Shown here one piece after another: positions 48,910 to 57,868 of a stretch of DNA of 64,000 bases (position 1 is the stretch's first letter; each line of letters opens with the position of its first letter). The position numbers and the translations under genes were made by a program. The DNA lies in NCBI RefSeq assembly GCF_026344135.1, contig NZ_JAPKNA010000001.1:1-64000 (forward strand), written 5' to 3'. The stretch comes from Alcaligenes parafaecalis. GTDB lineage: Bacteria > Pseudomonadota > Gammaproteobacteria > Burkholderiales > Burkholderiaceae_B. Under the pieces are notes generated by a model, which worked only from the letters and a program-made list of their open reading frames with translations, made no database searches and had not been told where the DNA came from.

Positions 48910-51021
48910 ATGAACAATTTTTTTGCCTCACTGAAACAAAACGGTGGTCAACACGCCCGGCTTCTAGCGGGCCCGATACTGATCCTCATGGTCATGGCCA
49001 TGATGATTCTGCCCTTGCCTCCGTTTCTGCTGGACCTGCTGTTTACCTTTAACATCGCCCTGGCCGTCATGATCTTGCTGGTGGCCATGTTCACCAAAAA
49101 GCCACTGGATTTTGCGGCTTTCCCGGCGGTGCTGCTGTTTGCCACCTTGTTGCGTCTGGCCCTGAACGTGGCCTCCACGCGGGTGGTGCTGATGAACGGC
49201 CACAAAGGCCCGGATGCCGCCGGTCAGGTGATTGAGGCCTTTGGTCACTTTCTGGTGGGTGGGAACTTTGCTGTTGGCCTGATCGTGTTTGTGATTCTGG
49301 TCATCATCAACTTTGTGGTGATTACTAAGGGTGCGGGCCGTATTGCAGAAGTGGGTGCGCGCTTTACGCTGGACGCCTTGCCGGGCAAGCAGATGGCCAT
49401 TGATGCCGATCTGAACGCTGGCTTGATTGGCGAGGACGATGCGCGTCGTCGCCGGACTGAAGTCTCGCAAGAGGCCGAGTTCTACGGCTCCATGGACGGT
49501 GCCAGTAAGTTTGTGCGTGGGGATGCGGTCGCCGGTCTGCTGATCATGGTGATCAACGTGATTGGTGGCTTGGTTATCGGCGTCTTGCAGCACGGCTTGT
49601 CCTTCTCGGAAGCAGGTCGCGTCTATACCTTGCTGACCATTGGTGATGGCCTGGTCGCACAGATTCCAGCCCTGATTATTTCTACCGCAGCCGGTGTGGT
49701 GGTCTCGCGTGTGGCCACCGATCAGGACGTGGGCCAGCAAATGGTCAGCCAGCTCTTTAGCAATCCCATGGTGCTGTACATCACGGCCGGGATTCTGGGG
49801 CTGATGGGTTTGATTCCCGGCATGCCCAATCTGGTCTTCTTGCTCTTGGCCGCCATTTTGGGCACGGGTGCCTGGATGATGAAAAAACATCAGGCCGAAC
49901 AGGTGCAACAGGCCAACGAGCCTAATGATGAGGTCCAGGCTGCGGCAGATTCAGCGGCTAGCGAAGCAAGCTGGAATGACGTTTCCATGGTGGACCCTCT
50001 GGGTCTGGAAGTGGGCTACCGGCTTATCTCTTTGGTGGATCATGCGCAAAATGGCGAGCTACTGCATCGTATCCGCAGCTTGCGTAAAAAGTTTGCGCAG
50101 GAAGTCGGCTTTTTGCCGCCCGTGGTTCATATTCGGGACAATCTGGAACTCAAGCCCAACGATTACCGCATCCTGCTTGCCGGGGTGGAAATTGGTCGTG
50201 GCACCGCCACGCCGGGGCAGTGGCTGGCGATTGATCCCGGTGGCGTCACCATGAAGTTGCCCGGAACGCCCACGACGGATCCTGCTTTCGGTCTGCCTGC
50301 TGTGTGGGTGGATGTAAGCATGCGTGAACAGGCTCAGATAGCGGGCTACACCGTGGTGGATGCCAGCACGGTGATTGCCACGCATATCAATCACTTGCTG
50401 CATCGTCACGGTGCCGATTTGCTGGGGCGTCAGGAAGTGCAGCAGTTGCTGGATCACGTGGGTCGCGAAGCGCCCAAGCTGGTCGAAGACTTTGTGCCGC
50501 AAACGCTGTCTCTTAGTCTCTTGCTTAAAGTCTTGCGCGGTCTGTTGGCCGAAGATGTGCCAATCCGCGATATGCGCAGCATTGTGGAAACCCTGGCTGA
50601 ACATGCGCCCCGTATTCTGGCCCCCGGTGCGGTTGCGCCCGGCCATGAAGCGGGCGAGCTGCTATCGGTTCTGCGGGTTGCCTTGGGCCGCGCCATTGTG
50701 CAGCAGTGGTTCCCCGGCGAGGGCGAGTTGCGCGTGATCGGTCTGGATGCCCGTCTGGAGCGGGTGATGACGCAGGCGCTGACCAGCAGCGGTGCCCTGG
50801 AGCCTGGTCTGGCCGAGTCGGTGCTGACTGATGCCATGCGCGCCGCCCAGTTCCAGGAAGAGCATGGGGATCCGCCTGTGCTGGTCGTTCCGCCGATTCT
50901 GCGCGCCACCTTGTCCCGTTTCTTGCGTCATCACATTCCACAACTGGGTGTCTTGTCCAACGCTGAAATCCCTGAAGAACGCATCCTTCGGGTCACCACC
51001 ATTATTGGTCAGTCTGAATGA
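48910..51021 (+). CDS. flhA: Flagellar export gate protein FlhA
   Basis: 703 residues (E. coli 692). Eight membrane helices in the first half, with FHIPEP-family blocks such as PAVLLFATLLRLALNVASTR and KGAGRIAEVGARFTLDALPGKQMAIDADLNAGLI, then a cytoplasmic domain (~360-700) that docks chaperone-substrate complexes. FlhA is the proton-conducting core of the export gate. It starts 5 bp after flhB and overlaps flhF by 4 bp (ATGA). Confidence 0.96.
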   Translation: MNNFFASLKQNGGQHARLLAGPILILMVMAMMILPLPPFLLDLLFTFNIALAVMILLVAMFTKKPLDFAAFPAVLLFATLLRLALNVASTRVVLMNGHKGPDAAGQVIEAFGHFLVGGNFAVGLIVFVILVIINFVVITKGAGRIAEVGARFTLDALPGKQMAIDADLNAGLIGEDDARRRRTEVSQEAEFYGSMDGASKFVRGDAVAGLLIMVINVIGGLVIGVLQHGLSFSEAGRVYTLLTIGDGLVAQIPALIISTAAGVVVSRVATDQDVGQQMVSQLFSNPMVLYITAGILGLMGLIPGMPNLVFLLLAAILGTGAWMMKKHQAEQVQQANEPNDEVQAAADSAASEASWNDVSMVDPLGLEVGYRLISLVDHAQNGELLHRIRSLRKKFAQEVGFLPPVVHIRDNLELKPNDYRILLAGVEIGRGTATPGQWLAIDPGGVTMKLPGTPTTDPAFGLPAVWVDVSMREQAQIAGYTVVDASTVIATHINHLLHRHGADLLGRQEVQQLLDHVGREAPKLVEDFVPQTLSLSLLLKVLRGLLAEDVPIRDMRSIVETLAEHAPRILAPGAVAPGHEAGELLSVLRVALGRAIVQQWFPGEGELRVIGLDARLERVMTQALTSSGALEPGLAESVLTDAMRAAQFQEEHGDPPVLVVPPILRATLSRFLRHHIPQLGVLSNAEIPEERILRVTTIIGQSE

Positions 51022-53366
51022 ATATAAGTCGCTTTTTTGGTAGTACCAGCCGTGAAGCCATGCGTCAGGTGCGCCTGGCGCTGGGGCCTGAGGCCTTGAT
51101 TGTCTCCAACCGTCGAGTCAATGGCGGGGTCGAGATTCTGGCGACCGATTCCAGCTCTGTGCCCGGTGGTGCCACCGAGCGCGCTCCCATGCCGGGCAAT
51201 GTGCCACATCAAGCGGCAGGTATTCGTCAGCAGGAAATGGCTGCGCCGCCTGCGGCTGATAATGTCATGGGCGCGATCGGGGCATTGCGCGGTGCTCTGG
51301 AAGGACGCATGGACGATCTGGTCTGGAGCCATCAGATGCGCCGCTCGCCTGTGGCCGTCAATCTGTTCCAGAGCCTGTTGTCGCAGGGTTTCAGTACCGC
51401 CTTGCTGCGTGCCATGCTCAAGCGCTTGCCTGAAGAACTGGGTGCGCGTGCCGCTTTGCAGTGGGTGCGGACTGAACTGGAAACCCATTTGCCGGTTTTG
51501 CGTTCGGAAGATACCTTGTGGCAGCCGGGTCTGGCTCTGGCCCTGGTGGGGCCGACAGGCGTGGGTAAAACCACCACTCTGGCCAAGTTGGCAGCCCGTG
51601 CAGTGCGTCGTTTTGGTCCCGATAAAGTCGTGTTGCTGACAACCGATACCTATCGAATTGGTGCGCACGAACAATTGAAGATTTATGGCGACCTGATGCG
51701 GGTAGCCGTTCATATCGTGCAAGACGTCGCTCAACTTCGTAGTGTGATGCTGGGTGTGCGGCCTGATCAGGTCATCCTGATCGACAATATGGGCATCAGC
51801 CAGCGCGACCGTTATGTGCGCGAGCAAGCGGCTTTGCTGGCCGGTGCCGGACGCCGGGTACAACGACTGCTGGTGCTCAATGCCGCCAGCCAGGGCGATA
51901 CGCTGGACGAAGTTGCCCGCAGCTACACCCAGGATGGCGGCACACCGCTAAGCGGCTGCATCATCTCCAAAGTGGATGAAGCGATCAAGTTGGGCGGTCC
52001 TTTGGATACCGCTATCCGCTTCAAACTGCCTATTCATTACGTCTCTAACGGTCAAAAAGTCCCGGAAGATTTGCGCTTCATGAGCGCGGCTGAACTGGTC
52101 GACTCTGCTTTGCAAGTGCGCGAGAGCCAACGGCCCTTGTACGCGCCCAGCTCTGGTGATCTGGCGGCTTTGCTGGAAAGCGGTGGCCAATCGGCTCAAG
52201 AGCAACAAGCCGAGGAAGACCGTCGCGCCCGCGTTTTGCCGCGTCTTTTGTCGGCGGCCTCGGCTGGTGGGCCTATCGCTCTGGAACAGGCCCGTCGCGC
52301 AGCGGCGGATCTGGATGAGCGTCTGGCCTGCGCCGAAGCCTATGATTTCTGGCGCGACCTGCATGCTCCCAATGCCCCCGTTCAGGACGGGGCAGCGGCG
52401 CAGCGGGCTGAAGGCTTGATGCGTGCTGCGTGCCAGGAAGTCAGTGAAGGCAATGTTTCCCGTCTGCTGGTGATCCATGCTGATCATCAAGCGGCGGGCG
52501 GCCAGGAGCAGTGCTCGTTCAGCTTCTTGTTCAGCCCCAAAGGCCAGGCCTTGAGCGTTCCGTACTACCAACGTCAAACACCGTCGCAATGGTCGGATGT
52601 GCGTGGCGTGCGCAGCATGGAAAAGCCTAGCCCCACGCAGGCGCTGAACCAGGCCATGCAGATTTTGAATACCCAGGCCCAGCCTGTAAATTTGCTGCAT
52701 ATTTTCGAGGGCGGATCGCCCACCATGTGGCGTCAATGGGCCGATATGGAAGCCGATTGGCTGGCCCTGATTCCAGGTGCGACATCGCTGTGGCATAAAG
52801 ATGGCAAGACCACACCCAATGCCTTGGGTAAACAGTTGTCTTTTCACGCTATTCCTGATCTGGCAGCCCGCCTGCATCTGGAAACCTTGGGCCGCGCCAA
52901 GCTGGGTGAAATTGCTTTGTGGTACGCCGTGGAGCCGGTGCAACTGCGACAACGCAACGCCGAGCCCGTGCATCTGGATCTGATCATTCTGCGCACGGTG
53001 CGTCGCCATGATGGCAAAGTGCTGAAAACCCGCTTTGCCCTGATGCACCAACGTGCAGGCTCCGAGGCCATCGCCCCGGCCAGCCTGGCCTGCTACATGA
53101 TGCTGCGCAGCGAAGTACAGGAAATGGCGCGACTGCTGGGCACCGTACGTGGCATTTTGCCTGTCAGCAATTCCGAGTTTGAAGAAGAATTGAATCTGCT
53201 GGCGGCCGCACAATTAACCCTGGCTTCGTGGGACTTGTTACAAGCGCCCGATAATTTGGGTGTACGCCAACTCAGCGCGCGTTTGCTGGGCAAACCGGGC
53301 CTGAAGTCCGGGCAGTCGGTGGATGCACTGGTGAAGATGCTGGTGCTGAAAGAGGCGATGAGCTAA
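51018..53366 (+). CDS. flhF: Flagellar SRP-type GTPase FlhF with long C-terminal extension
   Basis: 782 residues, far longer than the roughly 370-500 of well-studied FlhF proteins. The usual parts come first: B domain (MNISRFFGSTSREAMRQVRLALG), N domain, and GTPase with P-loop GPTGVGKT (178-185), TTDTYRIGAHEQLKIYG, and ISKVDEAIKLGG. The G3 motif, normally DTAG or DTVG, reads D256-N-M-G259. From about 390 to 782 follows a region I cannot assign. FlhF positions and helps assemble the first flagellar structures. No flhG partner follows; the neighbouring gene is convergent and concerns iron. Confidence 0.88.
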   Translation: MNISRFFGSTSREAMRQVRLALGPEALIVSNRRVNGGVEILATDSSSVPGGATERAPMPGNVPHQAAGIRQQEMAAPPAADNVMGAIGALRGALEGRMDDLVWSHQMRRSPVAVNLFQSLLSQGFSTALLRAMLKRLPEELGARAALQWVRTELETHLPVLRSEDTLWQPGLALALVGPTGVGKTTTLAKLAARAVRRFGPDKVVLLTTDTYRIGAHEQLKIYGDLMRVAVHIVQDVAQLRSVMLGVRPDQVILIDNMGISQRDRYVREQAALLAGAGRRVQRLLVLNAASQGDTLDEVARSYTQDGGTPLSGCIISKVDEAIKLGGPLDTAIRFKLPIHYVSNGQKVPEDLRFMSAAELVDSALQVRESQRPLYAPSSGDLAALLESGGQSAQEQQAEEDRRARVLPRLLSAASAGGPIALEQARRAAADLDERLACAEAYDFWRDLHAPNAPVQDGAAAQRAEGLMRAACQEVSEGNVSRLLVIHADHQAAGGQEQCSFSFLFSPKGQALSVPYYQRQTPSQWSDVRGVRSMEKPSPTQALNQAMQILNTQAQPVNLLHIFEGGSPTMWRQWADMEADWLALIPGATSLWHKDGKTTPNALGKQLSFHAIPDLAARLHLETLGRAKLGEIALWYAVEPVQLRQRNAEPVHLDLIILRTVRRHDGKVLKTRFALMHQRAGSEAIAPASLACYMMLRSEVQEMARLLGTVRGILPVSNSEFEEELNLLAAAQLTLASWDLLQAPDNLGVRQLSARLLGKPGLKSGQSVDALVKMLVLKEAMS

Positions 53367-53401
53367 GGAGTGATCTGCTTCCTGGGGCGTCTTGGTGGGG
53401 A

Positions 53402-54328
53402 CTATTCCCACTGAGGCTCCATGGCGTCTTTACCGGGAAGTGTCATTAGTGCATCACTGATCACACGAGCCAATTGTTCTACGCAAAATACACCGCCGTG
53501 TGTCCAGGTGGATGGCACGGCAGCGAAGCGCTGTGCGCGAACGAAAGGCATCTGTTTCCATAGCTCAGTTTTAAATAAGCGATCCCGCCCCGGAAAGGGT
53601 TCCAGGTAGAGAACGGCCCCCTCCTTGATTTGCGCTAGGCTTGTTATCGGCGTTTGGATATTGCCCCAACGCGTCACGGGGACGGACAGGCCGGGACGTA
53701 AACCGAGTAGTTGCATAGCGTGTTCGGGCATGGAGTTGGGCCCACTAATCAACACGCTGGTTGGGGATGTGAAACGGATGATTGTGACGGCGGGTACTTG
53801 TTTGTCAAAGTGGGTCTGGACACGCTGACGCAGGGTGACAATACGTTGATCCATGGCGGCCAGTTCCTGTTGGGCCAGTTTGGCCCGTCCAAGACGTGCG
53901 CCCAGATCCAGAAAATTGTTCCGCTGCATTTCAAAATTATTGCGCTCCTGGGTGAAGTCTCCGTACATCACGACAGGTGCAATTCGTTCCAGCTTGGGCT
54001 GAATGTCCTCCAGCAAGGGGGTAATCAGGATCAGGTCTAGGTCTAGCCTGGCCAATAGCTCCAGATTGGGCTCGCTGCGAGTACCGGCATTGGACACTGT
54101 TTCGGGAAGAAGCGGGTGTACGACCCAACTGCGGTAGTCATCGGCGTCGGCTACGGTAGTGGGCGTTATTCCCAGGTACAGCACATGCTCGGTGACTTCC
54201 CAACTGAGGGTGGCAATGCGAGGAGCCGCCAGCCAGGCTGTCCCGGTCTGAGCCTGAACACGGCTCGTGGATACAAGTGAGGCCATGCTGGCGTAAAGGC
54301 ATTGGCACATGAAGTGACGACGGTTCAT
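53402..54328 (-). CDS. fhuD: FhuD-like siderophore-binding protein
   Basis: 308 residues, a periplasmic binding protein of the FecB/FhuD class: RIATLSWEVTEHVLYLGITPTTVADADDY at the start of the mature part, LARLDLDLILITP, and a C-terminal helix. The signal sequence has an Arg pair (MNRRHFM), which could be a Tat signal as in E. coli FhuD, but the consensus is loose. Delivers ferric hydroxamates to the FhuBC importer. ATG 54328 overlaps the fhuB-like stop (ATGA); an upstream start would lie inside that gene. It is the last gene of the operon and converges with flhF. Confidence 0.88.
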   Translation of the reverse strand: MNRRHFMCQCLYASMASLVSTSRVQAQTGTAWLAAPRIATLSWEVTEHVLYLGITPTTVADADDYRSWVVHPLLPETVSNAGTRSEPNLELLARLDLDLILITPLLEDIQPKLERIAPVVMYGDFTQERNNFEMQRNNFLDLGARLGRAKLAQQELAAMDQRIVTLRQRVQTHFDKQVPAVTIIRFTSPTSVLISGPNSMPEHAMQLLGLRPGLSVPVTRWGNIQTPITSLAQIKEGAVLYLEPFPGRDRLFKTELWKQMPFVRAQRFAAVPSTWTHGGVFCVEQLARVISDALMTLPGKDAMEPQWE

Positions 54329-56307
54329 TTTTGTCGATGGTAGAGCAGCATCAAGATGAAGTAAGTACCGCAAAGCACCGAGGCAACGATGCCGACTGGC
54401 AGTTGCAATGGAAAGATCAGCGTTCGGCCCAGCCAGTCCGCCAGCAGCATGGACAGACTTCCTAGCATGGCCGACAGGCCAAGTTGTGGTAGTACCCTCC
54501 GAGCACCTAAAAGAGCAGCCATATGGGGTGCAAACAAACCAAGAAAACCGATGGGGCCGAGCAGACTCGTTACCAGTGCACAGAGTAGAGCGACCAGTGT
54601 TAATAAGATCAGGCGTGTGTGCGGTACGTTCAAACCACGACTGGCGGCAACTTCATCACTGATGGTGATGAGAGTCAGGGAGCGGTGAAACAAGACACAA
54701 AGTCCGCTCATCAGGGCAATGCCCAGGCTTATGAAGAGAGCGATCTGTGGCGAGACCCGATAGGTGGAACCTGCTAGCCAGCCCAGCAAGGTCAATGCGT
54801 CGGGAGAGCTCCGCGCAAGAACAAATTGCATCAAGGTGTTAAAGAGCGCGGAAAGAGCAATCCCGATCAAAATCATGATCGCGGGTGAATAGTGATGGCG
54901 TCGACCCAGGGCAAAAAGCAGGCCCAAGACCGTCAAGGTGCCAGCGAATGAGGCTATCGGGGCCTTGATCCAAAAGGCGTTGCCCCCGAAGATCATCAGG
55001 CTTATCAACGCTGCCAAGGTAGCGCCCGCCGTGAGTCCAAGAATGTCCGGGCTAGCCAGCGGATTGCGCAGAACTCGCTGCAAGAGCGTACCGGCAACGG
55101 CGAGCCCGCAGCCCGCGCTGAGGGCGGTTAGCAGTCTGGGCCAGCGCAAGGACCATTCCAGCGGTGTGGGCAAGGACCAGAACCAGCCGTCCAGACCACG
55201 ATTCAGGTTGATGCTGATAAGCCCGATGGCCAGAGCGGCGAGGGTGAGCAAGCAGATATGGCGCGCTTTCAGGCTCTGGGCTCCCTGAGGCAAGGACAGG
55301 CCATGGCTATTCTCCACACTAAGATGACGGCGCGAGAGCCAGAGCAAGGCGGGGGCTCCGATCAGGGCTGCCGTGGCACCGCTGGGTACCAGTTCGCCCA
55401 AGTACTGAGTGCTGATTAATGCCAGGCTGTCGGCGCCCACTAGCAAGGCCATGCCTAATAGCGTGCTGTAGAGCAGTTCGTCCTGAGCCTGTCGTGCACC
55501 ACATAGGCGGGCTAAGTTGGGTACGACAAGGCCAATAAAACCGATCAGCCCTACTGCCGTCACCGATACTGCTGTCAGCCAGATCGCCGCCAGGAACAGG
55601 GTCAACACCACAGGCCAGAGATTCAAGCCGCGTGCCTGGGCACCTTGATGACCCAAACGCAGTAGTGTCAATGGACGAGCGGTCAGGGCTAGAAGGGCCA
55701 GAGCAGGGAGCAGTCGGGGCCAAAGCCAAGAAGCCCATTGCCAGTCAATCTGTGTCAAATCACCTGCACCCCATACAAACAGCCCACGGGTGGATTGAGT
55801 TTGTAGTACGACGAGAGCGGCGGCTATGGCACCGAGCAGCAGGTTCAGTGCCATACCCGCCAGCACCAAAGGTAGTCCGGTGACGCCGTGGCGACCGGCA
55901 ATCAGGAGCGCAATCAAGACGGTCAACAGAGCTCCGCCCAAAGCGGCCCATTCGCCATGAGAGGCTGCAAAGATCGGCCAGGCCAGGGTGCTCACCAGCA
56001 AGCCCAGCCAGGCGCCTGCTGCGGCACCGATGGTCATCGGTGAGACTAGCCGGTTCAGTGTTAACTGTTGCAGTATGCTGCCCGCCAGCCCCATGCCACC
56101 GCCGACCAGCAGGCTGACGGCCAGACGTGGCAAAGCCGTTTGCTGGAAGATCAGGGGCTCGGCGTTTGTCACTGAATCTTGTAGCAGGGCGGGCCAGTAC
56201 CAGCGGGTTGCGCTTAACGAAAGATGGATAGAACAGAGTCCCAGCAGGACGAGCAGGGTTAGTGCATAGCGCGGTAATACCCCCTTGGGGACAGGTGAGC
56301 TAGACAT
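54325..56307 (-). CDS. fhuB: FhuB-like siderophore ABC permease (fused double FecCD)
   Basis: 660 residues made of two FecCD permease units in tandem (roughly 10-330 and 345-655), the FhuB arrangement. Each has the SLLVGGGMGLAGSILQQLTLNRLVSP or CGLAVAGTLLQRVLRNPLASP motif and the IGFIGLVVPNLAR or IGFLGLFAPHMAA loop that contacts the ATPase. Imports ferric hydroxamate siderophores across the inner membrane. Starts 3 bp after the ATPase gene. Confidence 0.92.
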   Translation of the reverse strand: MSSSPVPKGVLPRYALTLLVLLGLCSIHLSLSATRWYWPALLQDSVTNAEPLIFQQTALPRLAVSLLVGGGMGLAGSILQQLTLNRLVSPMTIGAAAGAWLGLLVSTLAWPIFAASHGEWAALGGALLTVLIALLIAGRHGVTGLPLVLAGMALNLLLGAIAAALVVLQTQSTRGLFVWGAGDLTQIDWQWASWLWPRLLPALALLALTARPLTLLRLGHQGAQARGLNLWPVVLTLFLAAIWLTAVSVTAVGLIGFIGLVVPNLARLCGARQAQDELLYSTLLGMALLVGADSLALISTQYLGELVPSGATAALIGAPALLWLSRRHLSVENSHGLSLPQGAQSLKARHICLLTLAALAIGLISINLNRGLDGWFWSLPTPLEWSLRWPRLLTALSAGCGLAVAGTLLQRVLRNPLASPDILGLTAGATLAALISLMIFGGNAFWIKAPIASFAGTLTVLGLLFALGRRHHYSPAIMILIGIALSALFNTLMQFVLARSSPDALTLLGWLAGSTYRVSPQIALFISLGIALMSGLCVLFHRSLTLITISDEVAASRGLNVPHTRLILLTLVALLCALVTSLLGPIGFLGLFAPHMAALLGARRVLPQLGLSAMLGSLSMLLADWLGRTLIFPLQLPVGIVASVLCGTYFILMLLYHRQK

Positions 56308-56310
56308 GAC

Positions 56311-57078
56311 TTAGGCAACTACTGCAATTTTGTGGGGATAACTTGGCTGTGCAATGAGTTCAATTTTGATGCCATACAGTGTGCTGAGCAGGGTGCTGTC
56401 CAGTAAGCGCTCAGGTGGTCCATCGAAAAAAAGCTCACCATGCCGCATCGCAATAATACGATCTGCAAAACGGCAGCTCAGGTTGACGTCATGCAAGATG
56501 ACGACAATCCCACGGCCGGTCTGCTGGTTCAGCTTGCGCAGCAAGGTAATGACATCATATTGATGGGCCAGGTCCAGCGCTGATGTCGGTTCGTCCAGAA
56601 GAATCAGTGGCGAGGCTTGGGCCAGCAGCATGGCAATCCAGGCACGTTGGCGCTCCCCACCAGATAAGGTGTCAACGAGATGGTCGGCATACTGCGTCAG
56701 GTGGGTTTGTTTCAGTGCGGTGGTGATGATGGCCTGGTCCTCGTCGCGCCAGCGTCCGAGTAGTCCGCGCCAAGGGAAACGCCCCAGACGGATAAGCTCG
56801 TACACAGTCAGACCAGCCACTTCCAGCAGGCGCTGTGGCAAGTAAGCGACCCGTTGTGCAAAAGATTGAGATGACCACGCCGTCAAAGGCTGATTGTCCA
56901 GTGTGATGGTTCCGGAGTCAGGGGGGAACTGGCGGGCCATCAGATTCATCAGGGTTGATTTGCCCGAACCGTTATGTCCCAAAATCACGGTAAACTGGTC
57001 CGAAGCAATCTTCAGTTCATTCAGTTTCAAGATAGTGCGCCCATCTCGATGAACTGCTATGTTTTGCAGACTCAGCAT
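56311..57078 (-). CDS. fhuC: FhuC-like siderophore ABC ATPase
   Basis: 255 residues with Walker A GHNGSGKST, signature LSGGERQRAWIAMLLAQ, Walker B LILLDEPTSALD and the switch His in ILHDVNL. The sequence pattern (YELIRLGRFPWRGLLGRW) is that of FhuC-type iron-siderophore ATPases. ATG 57078 follows GGGTGGAG, and overlaps the reductase gene by 7 bp. Confidence 0.92.
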   Translation of the reverse strand: MLSLQNIAVHRDGRTILKLNELKIASDQFTVILGHNGSGKSTLMNLMARQFPPDSGTITLDNQPLTAWSSQSFAQRVAYLPQRLLEVAGLTVYELIRLGRFPWRGLLGRWRDEDQAIITTALKQTHLTQYADHLVDTLSGGERQRAWIAMLLAQASPLILLDEPTSALDLAHQYDVITLLRKLNQQTGRGIVVILHDVNLSCRFADRIIAMRHGELFFDGPPERLLDSTLLSTLYGIKIELIAQPSYPHKIAVVA

Positions 57079-57845
57079 GTCTCCACCCTTTCTTTGCACA
57101 TGCGCTTGAGCCGCTCGCTTTGCTCCAGTTTGGGGCAACTGTTGCAGGGTTCACCATCCGAGCGATGAAAGTGCAAACAGCAAGCCCTACGGTCCAGCCC
57201 CAGGCACTCACGCCCGTCGTCCAGTTGCAGCGTTAGCAAGGCGCTGACCGGAGGCTGTGCCAGACTTTTCAGCCAATGCTGCTCCAGGAGACGCAAGCTC
57301 TCGTTGTCCAGGGCTTGTTCCTGCTGAACCAGTAATAGGGCGGCGCAAACACAATCGACTGCGAGCAGGCGGGCGAGCTTGGGGGCAATGAACCGCTCTC
57401 CAGCGCTATTCAGTTCTGCGATTTGCGCCTCAATCACCGTCCTTATTTCTTTACCCGCTAGCTGAATCAGCGTGCTTTCATCGCCTTGGTGGGGAGGGTG
57501 CTCGGGCAAGCTATATCCTCCCACAAAAGCGTTTTCGACTGATTGCCCCAGATGCGTCAGAATCGGGGCCAGGCCTGCGACATGCACGGCTAACAGGCTC
57601 AGGTAGATCGGTTGCCAGATCAGTAGAGTCCAAGTGCGAACCGCCCAGTAGTGCTTGCCCGCTTCCGGGTGGTGTTGGCGCAATTCCTCATGAAGTGCGG
57701 CCAGGCGCCTGGCGTTTCCAGGTGTTCCACATACCAGTTGATCCGGCCCTGGTACGCCTATGCGTCCGTCCAGGCCGGGGAGCGCGGTAGACGTCAGGCG
57801 GATGAGATAAGCCAGGGAGGACTCATCCCGTGTGTCGGTGCGCAT
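57072..57845 (-). CDS. fhuF: FhuF-like siderophore-iron reductase
   Basis: 257 residues. The C-terminal cysteine motif C-C-x10-C-x2-C (RRACCLHF ... EPCNSCP) is the 2Fe-2S binding site of FhuF-type ferric-siderophore reductases; the rest is helical and variable, as usual. It would release iron from the siderophore in the cytosol after import by the adjacent Fhu system. ATG 57845 has AAGGA upstream and clears the receptor gene; an ATG at 57881 would add 12 residues and overlap it by 13 bp. Confidence 0.85.
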   Translation of the reverse strand: MRTDTRDESSLAYLIRLTSTALPGLDGRIGVPGPDQLVCGTPGNARRLAALHEELRQHHPEAGKHYWAVRTWTLLIWQPIYLSLLAVHVAGLAPILTHLGQSVENAFVGGYSLPEHPPHQGDESTLIQLAGKEIRTVIEAQIAELNSAGERFIAPKLARLLAVDCVCAALLLVQQEQALDNESLRLLEQHWLKSLAQPPVSALLTLQLDDGRECLGLDRRACCLHFHRSDGEPCNSCPKLEQSERLKRMCKERVETC

Positions 57846-57868
57846 GTGATGTGTCCTTGCCTGCTGCC

